The notes beneath the pieces are model-generated. The model worked only from the letters and a program-made list of their open reading frames with translations, was not told where the DNA came from and ran no database searches. This document shows positions 54,691 through 64,000 of a stretch of 64,000 nt of DNA, one piece after another (position 1 is the first letter of the stretch; the number at the start of each line of letters is the position of its first letter). This stretch comes from Bufo bufo (taxonomy: Eukaryota > Chordata > Amphibia > Anura > Bufonidae). The stretch lies in assembly GCF_905171765.1 (NCBI RefSeq), contig NC_053391.1:262587918-262651917 (forward strand), given 5' to 3'. The translations under genes and the position numbers were made by a program.

Positions 54691-55417
54691 TGTAACGGTC
54701 GCGTACACACCACACACAGGGGGGAGGGAAGTGACCACTGTGCTCTACCCTCACCCCTGCCTACTTGCCGCGCAAGTCCTAATGACAGGGGACTAGCTTG
54801 GAATAAGTGCAGGGAGGACAGACCAGACAAACAACAGAACGTGAATGGACCGAGTCAATACCAGGTGAGCAACAAATTACAAATGGAGCAAGCACAGAAT
54901 AGTCAGGAGAAGCCGGGGTCATAAATACCAGGAGAGTCCTGAAGCACCAAAGGAGTCAGCAGAGGATCGTCAGGAGGAAGCCGGGGTCAGAATACCAGGA
55001 GAGCAGCAAAAGTACACAAGGAGCAGGCAGAGGATCGTCAGGAATTCAGCAGAAGGTAAGTACGCCAGGTAACAAAAAAAATAAAATCGCAGGTGGAACC
55101 TAAATAACAGGCAACCTATGGCCAGCAGGCTGCCTGTTTAAATACTGACTAGCATGGGTCATGTGACATGGCCAGTGACACATGACTCACCCTGCTGCAT
55201 AGGGCTGAGCACCAAGTGCCCAGCTCGGTGCTCAGGCTTATCCTGGTTGCTGGAGCAACCGGGGACGCCGACCGCGCTGAAGAGACGTGCGCGGCCGGGT
55301 CCGTCCCGCCCCTTATCACCTAGGAGACGATGAGACTGCACGTGTCCTCGCTCCTGCACATAGGCGGGGCACAGTCAGCGTTGTGAAGAGAGAGCGCATC
55401 GCCGGCGCCCCATGACA
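54691..55417 (-). repeat. 5' LTR of Ty3-B, complete, 727 bp
   Basis: On the plus strand it starts TGTAACGGTCGCG and ends GCCCCATGACA. It contains an internal direct repeat of CAGGAGGAAGCCGGGGTC-type sequence. It is followed by the GAACA duplication. Confidence 0.88.
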
Positions 55418-55744
55418 GAACACCAGCCAGATGTTGGTTGAGGTGCCCTTGATGGTAATTGGTGTAAGATGCTTTTGCGGCTGGGCCCCTGGTTCATGAC
55501 GCCTGCACCATTAGGTGCAAATGTTGGTGGCAGTAGTTGAAATGATGATGTAGAACAAGGGAGACTTTACTGAAGTTGTTCCACAGATCATCAAGATATG
55601 CAACAGTCATTTACATAAAGGCAGCTTTCACAGTGATTCACATTAGTTTCCAGAAGTTGCATAAGGAATTGTCCTCTATAACAATCGGTCTCTCTCTTTT
55701 TTCTCCAGGTTGGAGGGATGAACTATCGCTGTTGTACTGTATAA

Positions 55745-56057
55745 GGGTCCATTCACACGTCCGTAATTTGGGTCCGCATTCGTTCCGCAATTTGCGGACC
55801 CATTCACTTTCAATGGGGCTGGAACGGATGCAAATCCACATTTCCTGGATCCGGATCCGCATCCGTTTTTTTTGGGATCCACAATTTCATTCCTGAAAAA
55901 AATAGAACATGTCCTATTACTGTCCGCAATTGCGGACCAGAAAAGGCATTTTCTATTATAGTGTCTTTGATGTGCGGTCCGCAAATCGCGGATCGCACAT
56001 TGCAGGTGTCCGTGTTTTGCGTATCTGCAAAACACTTACGGACGTGTGAATGGACCC
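55745..56057. mobile_element. Harbinger-like MITE, 313 bp, target duplication TAA
   Basis: The ends are GGGTCCATTCACACGTCCG and CGGACGTGTGAATGGACCC, which are perfect complements. The TAA duplications are at 55742-55744 and 56058-56060. The sister R1 LTR (near 26369) preserves the empty site with a single TAA, which confirms the insertion. Confidence 0.88.
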
Positions 56058-56156
56058 TAATTCTGTACTTCTGTATCCTATTCTAGGAATACTATACTCA
56101 GACAAATGGCCCTTTTGTCTTTAATTATGGTGGGTAGCTTGTAGCTTTGAATCTCA

Positions 56157-56582
56157 GGATACATCAGGATGTCTTCAGTTCAGTCATTTTGACAGATCAG
56201 GCAAAAGATAAAACCGTAGCAATCTACGGTTTTATCTCCGGCGAAAAAAACTGAAGACTTGCCTGAATGCCGGATCCGGCATTTTTCCCCATAGGAATTT
56301 ATTAGTGCCGGATCCGGCATTCAAAATACTGGATCCGTCCTTCCGGTCTGCGCATGAGCAGACTGGTAAAAATGTGAAAAAAGATACAAGACGGATCCGT
56401 CTGTCCGCATGACAAGCGGAGAGACGGATCCGTTCTTGCAATGCATTTGTGAGACGGATCCGCATCCGGATGCATCTCACAAATGCTTTCAGTCACATCC
56501 AGATCGGCGGATCCTGCAGGCAGTTCCGACGACGGAACTGCTTGCCGGATCACACTGCCGCAGGTGTGAAAATAGCCTTATC
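56157..56582. mobile_element. Short non-coding element in R1 LTR
   Basis: Sequence absent from the sister LTR. It is rich in short palindromes built on GGATCCG (GCCGGATCCGGC occurs twice, inverted) and ends GGTGTGAAAATAGCCTTA. Internal hairpins include AAAACCGTAGCAATCTACGG TTTT-type (56210-56235) and CAGTTCCGACGACGGAACTG. It belongs to the large class of hairpin-rich short elements here. A target duplication was not resolved. Confidence 0.65.
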
Positions 56583-56896
56583 TTCCTTTGTCAATATCCT
56601 CATTCCCTCTCTGGGTTGCCTGGAGATACTGTAATCTTTTCCCTTCTATGGGCTGGTACATGGAACTAACTATTGAGCTTTTATATCTCTGCAAAATGGC
56701 TGCTGAGGTTCAGCTTGTCCTCAGACATCATCGCACACTGACCTTCTTCTTCCTGCACTGAGTGAGGGGCGGAGTTAGCCCTGGGAGGCTTGTTAGAACC
56801 TCCCCCACCTTATGCAACTTTATGAGAACAGATTTACAAGTACAGTTTACATGAAACACAATCACAACATTGAGCAGTGTGTTTCAGGACACTGCA

Positions 56897-57139
56897 GTTG
56901 CGCAACTGTGACCTGATACTCCCACATAGCCGTAGCTAAGCTCAAACTGCCTGCACATGGCGGATTTAAGCCTAGAGTCAGGATGGACCGCAATCGCCAA
57001 CCCAGAACCCTTGCACTCTGCCAGAGCCCTACTGGTCATGCCAGGGATACAAACCAAAAGGCTGTGTGATGGACTTAACAGGTAATAGTACCTGCAGACA
57101 GGTTTTCCACACGTCCCAAGGGACAAGAAACAATCGGAG
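56897..57139 (-). pseudogene. 5' leader and gag start region of DIRS-2
   Basis: Sequence between the R1 insertion and the right terminal repeat of DIRS-2. One frame (57126-56884) is open, but no gag motif could be recognised in it. Position alone makes it DIRS-2 leader. Confidence 0.4.
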
Positions 57140-57255
57140 TAGGTAAAGGGGAGAGGCTTTTAATCATTGGTCCCCACGTTGTTTCCTGTCCCTGAGGAGG
57201 CGGAGTAACCCTCCCGTTAAGTGCCCTTGGGGAGGGGTATGAAAAATATATATTT
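57140..57255. repeat. Right terminal repeat of DIRS-2
   Basis: Inverted relative of 20651-20770 (GTTTCCTGTCCCTGAGG, AACCCTCCCGTTAAGTGCC). It ends GGGGTATGAAAAATATATAT, which reappears complemented in the internal complementary region at about 20985-21005. Confidence 0.75.
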
Positions 57256-57375
57256 TTCAAATGAAATGTGCCAAAAAATTGGTGTAAGGTGTGTAAGAAA
57301 TGCCAAGGTGTCATATTTTGAAATTGTATGCACCATTTTTATATTAATTCCAAACCTGTGTGCCATTTTTTTTAT

Positions 57376-59799
57376 TTAAAGGGGTTATCCTGTAAAAGAG
57401 AATGATGATTTATCCACAGGGTAGGTTATCATTATAACATCAGCGGTGTTCCAAGTCTCAGCATCACCACCGATCAGCTGTTTCGAGGAGCTGCTGGGCT
57501 TACCGAAGTGCTGTACATGGTATAGTGGCAGTGCTTGGTATTGCAGCTCAGCTCTGTACATGGTAAAGGAGCTGCACCCGCCCGATCAGCTGCAGGGGAC
57601 CGGCTGTTCCCGTTAGCCAGACCCTTTCTGTATGCGATCGGTGAAAACACTGATACCTGCGCATTAACCCTCACCGTGGCATGTGCGGGGTGTGTAGAGG
57701 GAGCTTCCTCCCAATCGGGTCCTCGCGCTACTGCGACGGGGACCCGATGACAGCCCGATGACGCTAAAACAGGCATCGGGGCTGCCTTCCACGTAAGTCT
57801 GTGAGATCCAACCCCCTGGATCTTACAGGCGGGAAGGCTATACGTGTATTACAGTGGGTATACACTTACAGCCAATGCAATACAATACAGAAGTATTGTA
57901 ATGCATTGTACAGGGGATCAGACCCCCAAAAGTTGTGTGAAAAAAAAAAAAAAAAAAAGTTACAATAAAGTTTTGCATAATAATAATAAAAAAAAGTAAT
58001 CAAGTAAAAAAGAAAAGCGTCCTTTTCCCCAAAAAATAGGGGAAAAAAGAAAAGTAGACATATTAGGTATCGCCGCGTCTATATTTACCGGCTCTATAAA
58101 AATATCACATGATCCACCCCGTCAGATGAACACCGTAAAAAATAAGAAAACTTGTCAAAAAAGCCATTTTCTGGTCACCTTGCCTCACAAAAAGTGTAAT
58201 ACCACGTGATCAAAAAGTCTTATGTACCCCAAAACGGTACCAAACTGTCATCTCATCTTGTAAAAAATGAGTCCCTACCTAAGACAATCGACCAAAAAAA
58301 TAGGGCTCAGAAAATGGCAACACAAAAACAAGATTTTATTCTGTTCAAAAATGATTTCACTGTGTAAAACTTAAAAATAAAAATGATAGACATATTAGGT
58401 ATTGCCACGTCCGTAACAACCTGCCCTATAAAAAATATCACATTATATGCCCCCTCAGGTGAATGCTGTAAAAAATAAAATAATAAATGCCAATAAATGT
58501 CACCTTGTACCAATCTAACCGTCATCTCATCCCGCAAAAAATGAGCCCCCACATAAGACAATCACTTAAAAAATAAAAACCAATGGCACCCATAAACCTA
58601 TCCATCAAAATCTGCGATGCAAAAGCCATATGGCGCTCCTTCCGTTCAGAGTCCTGCCTTGTGCCCCCACAGCAGTTTACCACTACATATGGGGTGTTGC
58701 CGTATTCAGGAGAAAATGGGTAACTAATTATGGGATGCTTTTTCTCCTGTTACCCCTTGTGAAAATGAAAAATTTGGGGCTAAAGCAACATTTTATTAGA
58801 AGAAATGAAACTTTTCATTTTCACAGCCAAGCGTTTTCAACTTCCATAAAACACTTAGGGGGTCAAAGTGCTCAGCACCCCCCTTAATATATTATTTGAA
58901 GGGTGTAGTTTCCAAAATGGGGTCACTTTTTGAGGGTTTCCACTCTAGAGGTACGTAAGGGTCTCTTCAAATAAAAATTGGTGCCTAAAAACCATGCTAG
59001 AAAAATCTGCCTCCAAAATCCATATGACCCTCCTTTCCTTCTGACCACTGCCACGTGCCCATAGAGCAGTTTACCACCACATATGGGGTCTTTCTGTAAA
59101 CTGCAGAATCAGAGTAATGCATATTGAGGTTTAGCCTGCTGTTGACCCTTGCAAGAAAAAATTGATTAACATGGAAAATTTGCATTAAAAAAATGAAATT
59201 TTGATATTTCGCCTCCATTTTCCTTTAATTCTTGTGGAACACCTAAAGGGTTAAAGTTTGTAGCCTCAGTTTTGAATAATTTTAGTGGTATAGCATCTAA
59301 AATGGGGTCATTTATGGGTGGCTTACATTATGTAAGCCCCTCAAAATCACTTTATAACTGAATTGTTGCTTAAAAAATAATGGTTTTGGAAATTTTGTTA
59401 ATAATTTGAAAAATGGCTTCTAAACTTCTAACGTCCTAAAAAAAATTATGACATTTACAAAATGATGCCAACATAAAGCAGACATATGGGGAACGATGAC
59501 TGATAACTATTTTATGAGGCATTACTATCTATTCTAAAAGTAGAGAAATTCAAATTTAGAAAATTGTGAATTTTTAAAATTTTTGGTAAATTTGGGATTT
59601 TTTTTATAAATAAACTAAATATATATTTACTCAAATTAAGCACTGTCATGAAGTATAATGTGTTACGAGAAAACAGTCTCAGTATGGCTTGGATAAGTAA
59701 AAGTTTTCCAAAGTTATTACCACATAAAGCGACATGTTGGATTTGCAGAAAATGTACTGGGCAGGAAGGTGAAAACTGGCCCGGGGTAGAAAGGGTTAA
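57376..59799 (-). mobile_element. Degenerate TTAA-type element in reverse orientation
   Basis: Read on the minus strand it starts TTAACCCTTTCTACCCC at 59799 and follows the pattern of the 13.56-kb element (CTTTATGTGG, TTACTTATCC, long A/T blocks, the GGTGGTAAACTGC block near 59075 and another near 58680). The blocks near 58060-58290 and 58390-58560 are again similar to each other. A TTAA followed by AGGGGTTATCC at 57376 may be its far end or another short element. It has no coding content. Confidence 0.6.
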
Positions 59800-60141
59800 G
59801 TGCAAAATGGCGTTTGACAATCACTTGGTGACGGGTAGTGTTGAGTGAACTTGTGTTTTCAAGTTCAGCGTACAAGGCTAGGCTAGTTTCACACTACCGG
59901 CGGGTGAACAGCCTGTCTGATCCGTGCTGCCTCTAGTGCAAGCAAGCACCCGGACTACCGGAGTCCGGGGGCCCGCGTGTACTAGTGGCAGCACGGATCC
60001 GACAGGCTGTTGTCACGGACGGTCCCGTGGCAGGTACCAGGAGATCGGAGAGACTGCCAAATCTTGGGTTAAGTTGACAAGTTCACTGTGAATCTTATTG
60101 TGTGTGTTTTGTGTGTGCCGCTGCCACCAATGGGCTTATAG
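59800..60141. other. Short-element remnants
   Basis: It contains TAGTGTTGAGTGAAC (as at the start of the MITE at 25165) and a palindrome around CAGCCTGTCTGATCCGTGCT (59911) and its inverted partner (59992). No gene. Confidence 0.45.
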
Positions 60142-61343
60142 CAGGGTGGGCCATTTATATGGATACACCTTAATAAAATGGGAATGGTTGGTGATATACT
60201 AATGTTCCACAAACAGGAAGTTAATATGTGAGGGGGAAACTTTTCAAGATGGGTGGTGACCATGGCGGCCATTTTGAAGTTGGCCATTTTGAATCCAACT
60301 TTTGTTTTTTTCAATAGGAAGAGGGTCATGTTACACATCAAACTTATTGGGAATTGCACAAGAAAAACAATGGTGTGCTTGGTTTTAACGTAACGTTATT
60401 CTTTCATGAGTTATTTACAAGTTTCTGACCACTTATAAAATGTGTTCAATGTGCAGCCCATTGTGTTGGATTGTCAATGCAACCCTCTTCTCCCACTCTT
60501 CACACACTGATAGCAACACCGCAGGAGAAATGCTATCTCAGGCTTCCAGTATCCGTAGTTTCAGGTGCTGCACATCTCGTATCTTCACAGCATAGAAAAT
60601 TGCCTTCAGATGACCCCAAAGATAAAAGTCTAAGGGGGTCACTGGATATGCGAAATTGCTACATGATGATGTGTTTCCCTCTTTATGCACTGAAGCTGGC
60701 ACGTTCCCTGAGTTTTTCCAGCAAGATGGTGCACCCACCACCACATTATGGGTGTCAGGTCCGAGCATTCCTAGATGAACAGTTTCCTGGAAAGTGGATT
60801 GGTCGTCGTGGGCCAGTTGAATGGCCCCCAAGGTCTCCCGATCTGACCCCCTCAGACTTTTATCGTTGGGGTCATCTGAAGGCAATTGTCTATGCTGTGA
60901 AGATACGAGATGTGCAGCACCTGAAACTACGGATACTGGAAGCCTGTGCTAGCATTTCTCCTGCGGTGTTGCTATCAGTGTGTGACGAGTGGGAGAAGAG
61001 GGTTGCATTGACAATCCAACACAATGGGCAGCACATTGAACACATTTTATAAGTGGTCAGAAACTTGTAAATAACTCATGAAAGAATAAAGTTACGTTAA
61101 AACCAAGCACACCATTGTTTTTCTTGTGAAATTCCCAATAAGTTTGATGTGTCACATGACCCTCTTCCTATTGAAAAAACAAAAGTTGGATTCAAAATGG
61201 CCGACTTCAAAATGGTCGCCATGGTCACCACCCATCTTGAAAAGTTTCCCCCCTCACATATACTAATGTTCCACAAACAGGAAGTTAATATCACCAACCA
61301 TTCCCATTTTATTAAGGTGTAACCATATAAATGGCCCACCCTG
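60142..61343. mobile_element. Fold-back mariner-type element, 1202 bp
   Basis: The ends are CAGGGTGGGCCATTTATATG and its complement, with TAG on both sides (60139-60141 and 61344-61346). The arms are very long. The right arm (about 60850-61343), which carries the transposase C-terminus, is repeated inverted as the left arm (60142-60640). It is thus two 3' halves of one transposon joined head to head. Confidence 0.88.
60705..61052 (+). pseudogene. Mariner-type transposase, C-terminal part
   Basis: The Asp of the second catalytic motif (QQDGAP) is readable near 60718-60735 in one frame. The open frame carries on one frame away with CQVRAFLDEQFPGKWIGRRG, VEWPPRSPDLTPSDFYRWGH and a C-terminal helix region ending HNGQHIEHIL at the stop near 61050. 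The final SPDLTPSD pattern ends in Asp, as in mariner-type (rather than Tc1-type) transposases. The open frame extends left to 60471, but that part is the inverted arm read antisense and is not protein. Confidence 0.78.
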
Positions 61344-61348
61344 TAGTT

Positions 61349-61496
61349 TATGCTTAAAACAAACGCAGGCTGCGCTATGGTGCCGCACCTGAGGGGTTAA
61401 TAGCAGCGGATCGCAGCGTGTAGTCATAGAGGATGGGTGCCGGGTATGGGATATGGCCGGCACCCGTAGCGCAGCCTGCGTTTGTTTTAAGCATAA
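61349..61496. repeat. Palindrome, about 148 bp
   Basis: TTATGCTTAAAACAAACGCA...GGCTGCGCTA at the left is matched exactly inverted at the right (...TTTGTTTTAAGCATAA). Confidence 0.88.
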
Positions 61497-62392
61497 CTAT
61501 ATTCATTGGTGGCACAGTGCACCGAACCCCCCCGCCCAACCCCAGTATTATAAAGTAGAATCATTGGTGGCGCCCCCAACACCCCCCCCCCAAGTTTTAT
61601 AATCATTGGTGGCAGTTCCGATCGGAGCCCCAGCAGTGTAATCCTGGGGCTCCGATCGGTTACCATGGCAGCCAGGACGCTATTGAAGCCCTGGCTGCCA
61701 TAGTCGGCTCCCTGCTGCTTTGTGCACAAAGTACAGAGCAGCAGGGAGTGTGAAGTCCTATTCACCCTGATAGAGCTCTATTAGGGTGAATAGAACAAGG
61801 GATGAAAGATCCCAGGTTCTAGCCCATAAGGGGGAAATAGTTATTAAATAAAAAGTAAAATAAATGTGTTTTTTTTAAGTAGAAAAAAACACCAAAATAT
61901 TAAGTTTAAATCACCCCCTTGCCCAATTTTACATATAAAATATATAAGCAATAAAAAAAATTACATATTGACATGCCCGATAAAGTGCGAACTATTAAAA
62001 TATTTAAAAATATCTTCTATGTGGTGAACGCTGTAACAAAAAAATAAACTTGCAATTTGACATTTTTTTGTCACCTTGTCCCAACAAAAATTAGGTTAGG
62101 ACTGTTCTATTATGGTCCAGACGTTCCATAAAATCTGGAATGCACACAGCTTTTTTGGTGTCTTATTTTTTTTCACGTGGCATCGAGTATCGCAATACTT
62201 TTTTATGGTATCGAAATAGTCAAAATTTTGGTATCGTAACAACCCTAGGTAAGACATGTGTTTTTTTTTGTTATACCATAATTATATGTATTTTAAATTT
62301 GGCGACTAAAAATTTAAATTTGGCTCCAATGGCTCCTTGATATTTTTTTTAGTCTGGAGCCCTGTACATATGTAACATCCTGAGAGAGTGGG
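61497..62392. other. Hairpin-rich and AT-rich non-coding repeat
   Basis: Three copies of AATCATTGGTGGC-type sequence (61500-61610) are followed by hairpins CCGATCGGAGCCCCAG with its complement (61618-61660), CCATGGCAGCCAGG...CCTGGCTGCCAT (61662-61702), CTCCCTGCTGCT...AGCAGCAGGGAG (61708-61750) and CTATTCACCCTGATAGAGCT with its complement (61758-61792). Long A/T-rich sequence follows to about 62330. It resembles the end and body of the TTAA elements. No gene. Confidence 0.6.
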
Positions 62393-63518
62393 CCCTTAGA
62401 TCTCTCTCTCTCACGTGTCTATCAATACTTACAGCCAAAGACATAGCGGCTTCCAAAGACTCAGGATTCTCATGAAAGGCCAAAGCATCCTTCAGGCTCT
62501 CAGATAATGCCTAACAAAACTGGCTACGGAGAGCTGGATCGTTCCACTCAGTATCTGTAGCCCACCTCCTAAATTCGGAACAATAGATCTCCGCCGAACG
62601 TTCTCCCTGACACAGGCCGTGTAATTTAGTCTCGACCAGGGAGGTTCGGTCCGGGTCATCATAGATCAGAACTAAAGCTCTGAAAAATGCATCTACTGAT
62701 CGGAGAGACTGTGATCCGGTCGGCAGAGAAAAAGCCCAAGACTGGGCCTCCCCTTTAAAGGGGTTGTCTGGGTTCAGAGGTGAACCCAGATATACCCTAA
62801 TTTTCACCAGCAGCATCCCTGAGGCTAGCATCTCATGCTCCGATGCACTCCCTTGCCCTGCGCTAGATCACACAGGGCACGGGCTCTTTAGTTTATCTTA
62901 ACACACTGCCGGGTGGAAACGCCTGGCAGTGTGTTCAGTGACGTCACTGGCTCTGATGGGCAGGCTTTAGCGCTGCCCTCGCCGTTTTAATGGCTAAGGC
63001 AGCGCTAAAGCCCACCCATCAGTGCCGGTGACGTCACAGGGCTTCCTTGCAGCCCCATGTTGAGCCCCGGTACGTCACCGGAACTCCTAAAAATGCCTTT
63101 GCCCTGCGCGATTTAGCGCAGGACAAAGGAGAGCATCGGAGCATGAACTGCTCCGATGCTCAAGTCAGGGGGGCTGCCTGGGTGAAAATGGAGGTATGTC
63201 CGGATTAAGCTCTGAACCTGGACAACCCTTTTAAGCAACAAAATAATCACACCCACTCTCTGGCTCTCGGCCCCAGATGAGTGTGGACGCAACTTAAAGT
63301 ACCATTTGCACGCTTCCCTGAACCAAATAAAATTATCACTCCCCCCCACCCCCCGAGAATCTATCTAGGAGAGCAACTTTAGGTTTAGGACAGGTCAGGT
63401 AACCACTACTAGGATCAGCCAACAGTGGTCTCTGCATCTGTGAGACGGTCGTGCGGAGGTCATCCACCTCCAGAGACAGCCCCTGTAGCTGTCTGGTCAG
63501 TGCAGCGATAACATCCAT
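62393..63518 (-). pseudogene. Gag of Ty3-C, interrupted by a TTAA MITE
   Basis: ATG 63518 opens MDVIAALTRQLQGLSLEVDD and PKPKVALLDRFSGG, then a run of G at 63339-63355 shifts the frame. It continues FIWFREACKWYFKLRPHSSG and AESQRVGVIILLLK (to 63235). After the MITE (62759-63230) it goes on with GEAQSWAFSLPTGSQSLRSV, FRALVLIYDDPDRTSLVETK and AEIYCSEFRRWATDTEWND to a TAG at 62511, beyond which ALSESLKDALAFHENPESLE is still readable. The capsid pattern is that of fish and frog chromoviruses. Confidence 0.82.
62759..63230. mobile_element. TTAA-flanked MITE, 472 bp
   Basis: The ends are AGGGGTTGTCTGGGTTCAGA and ...GAACCTGGACAACCCTT. The TTAA duplications are at 62755-62758 and 63231-63234. It is internally palindromic (CACTGCCGGGTGGAAACGCC region; CAGCGCTAAAGCCCACCCAT against TGGGCAGGCTTTAGCGCTGC). 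Removing it restores gag continuity. Confidence 0.85.
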
Positions 63519-63561
63519 GGCTGAACTGATACAGACAACAGAATGACGGTTATTGGCAGTT

Positions 63562-64000
63562 TGTCACGAGCAGTGTGGGGGAAAAACTCCACACTAAACA
63601 CAGGAGGGAAAGGGAACAGTAACTGGGCCTGGAAACTAGGGAAGGTACAGGTCACCTCCTAAACAACCCTAATTCGGGCCCTAACTACCTATCAATATGA
63701 ATAGACCTTGAAGGTAGGAATATTCATATGCTGGATACCTAGGCCCTTATATCCCTATAAGACTCTGGAATGAGGTTAGGACCAGAGACAACCCATTCCT
63801 CCCCAGATGGACGAATGGAAGTCTCTGTCTCAGGCCCAGATACAAACAACAGGGAATATAACAAACACAAAACAATAAGACAAGACTTATCTGAAAGTAG
63901 AAAATTGGCAGCTTCAATAGCACCAGAGTACAACCGACCAGCTAGTAAGAAGACAGGAAGAAAATCTATAAACCGCACCTCCAAGAGTGAGAAGCGGCTA
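63562..64000 (-). repeat. 5' LTR of Ty3-C (partial)
   Basis: On the plus strand it starts TGTCACGAGCAGTGTGG after the gag leader. In element sense the LTR therefore ends ...CGTGACA. Its other end lies outside the window. Confidence 0.65.

Larger units (their letters stand above)
32949..55417 (-). mobile_element. Chromovirus Ty3-B, carrying DIRS-1 and further insertions
   Basis: A Ty3/gypsy chromovirus read right to left, inserted in the R1 LTR with perfect 5-bp duplications GAACA (32944-32948 and 55418-55422). The LTR ends are TGTAACGG and CATGACA. Its internal order is gag, protease, RT, RNase H, integrase, chromodomain. It is interrupted by DIRS-1 (34304-46087), an inverted-repeat insertion (47397-48493) and a Tc1 (49108-53426). 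Without these the element is about 5.3 kb. Confidence 0.9.
25854..56896 (-). mobile_element. Ty3/gypsy-type LTR retrotransposon R1, 5' LTR split by Ty3-B
   Basis: Read right to left: 5' LTR (56896 to 55418, then 32948 to 32785), gag, protease, RT, RNase H, integrase, two unknown frames, polypurine tract, 3' LTR (26822-25854). The order RT before integrase places it in Ty3/gypsy. No chromodomain was seen. The flanks are GTCG (25850-25853) and GTTG (56897-56900), a possible 4-bp target duplication with one change. It sits inside DIRS-2. Confidence 0.85.
55418..56896 (-). repeat. 5' LTR of R1, second fragment (with two MITEs)
   Basis: It resumes with the duplicated GAACA and matches 26013-26822. 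It is enlarged by a Harbinger-like MITE (55745-56057) and another short element (about 56157-56582). It ends ...GGACACTGCA at 56896. Confidence 0.87.
20651..57255 (-). mobile_element. Old DIRS-type retrotransposon DIRS-2, split by R1
   Basis: A tyrosine-recombinase retrotransposon read right to left. Its parts are 20651-25853 and 56897-57255, separated by the 31-kb insertion of R1 and everything nested in it. The left terminal repeat is at 20651-20770 and the right one at 57140-57255. The internal complementary region at 20936-21030 joins the complements of both ends, which links the two parts. Without insertions the element is about 4.9 kb. Gag, RT, RNase H, methyltransferase-like and recombinase remains are present but heavily mutated. 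Confidence 0.75.
62393..64000 (-). mobile_element. Chromovirus-type Ty3-C, gag and 5' LTR, cut by window edge
   Basis: A minus-strand Ty3/gypsy element: 5' LTR from 63562 to beyond the window, then a leader, then gag to about 62393, where the element is truncated or interrupted. Pol is not present to the left. Confidence 0.78.

Noticed and set aside
55638..56035. Frames over the Harbinger-like MITE
   Set aside because: They arise from the palindromic MITE, whose strands both stay open; the same peptides appear at 4495-4707.
57474..57776. Possible host exon in a GC-richer stretch
   Set aside because: No domain, no convincing splice context, and flanked on both sides by TTAA-type repeat sequence.
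60471..60700. N-terminal part of the 193-codon frame in the mariner element
   Set aside because: It is the inverted arm, i.e. the antisense of the transposase C-terminus, not protein-coding.

Overview
This window looks like vertebrate nuclear DNA from a large, repeat-rich genome, most probably an anuran amphibian. No host gene, rRNA or tRNA gene could be recognised. The call rests on the mix of elements: DIRS-type tyrosine-recombinase retrotransposons, Ty3/gypsy chromoviruses, L1/Tx1-type and CR1-type LINEs, a Penelope-like scrap, several Tc1 families, and dense TTAA, hAT-like and Harbinger-like short elements. The organism is an inference from element content only.

Layout. 1-3166: 3' part of a plus-strand chromovirus (Ty3-A) with its 3' LTR, followed by the 3' half of a Tc1 transposon (to 3688). 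3692-6160: minus-strand L1/Tx1 LINE. 7319-13.5 kb: plus-strand L1/Tx1 LINE with ORF1 and ORF2, split by a 1.7-kb fold-back element carrying a 24-bp minisatellite and a 511-bp palindrome. 13.56-17.5 kb: TTAA-flanked non-coding elements. 18.8-20.1 kb: ORF1 of a third, minus-strand LINE. 20.2 kb: a Penelope GIY-YIG scrap.

20.65-57.26 kb is one nested stack. An old minus-strand DIRS element (DIRS-2) was split by a minus-strand Ty3/gypsy element (R1, 25854-56896). The 5' LTR of R1 was split by a minus-strand chromovirus (Ty3-B, 32949-55417, with 5-bp duplication GAACA). The integrase of Ty3-B was split by a younger DIRS element (DIRS-1, 34304-46087). DIRS-1 in turn took in two Tc1 elements and a 4.0-kb TTAA-flanked element. 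Ty3-B also carries a 1.1-kb inverted-repeat insertion and a third Tc1 that itself holds a CR1 fragment and a solo LTR.

57.3-62.4 kb holds degenerate TTAA-type repeats, a 1.2-kb fold-back mariner and several palindromes. 62.4-64.0 kb is the gag and 5' LTR of a third chromovirus (Ty3-C), running off the right edge.

Almost all coding sequence is decayed. The exceptions are a full-length Tc1 transposase (35881-36906) and the recombinase and RT frames of DIRS-1, which are still largely open. The most unusual points are a candidate spliceosomal intron in the DIRS-1 gag leader, a tRNA-shaped antisense segment at the start of the Ty3-A LTR, chains of hairpins and alternating palindromes in the TTAA elements, and the DIRS internal complementary regions, which identify the element ends across 36 kb of later insertions.
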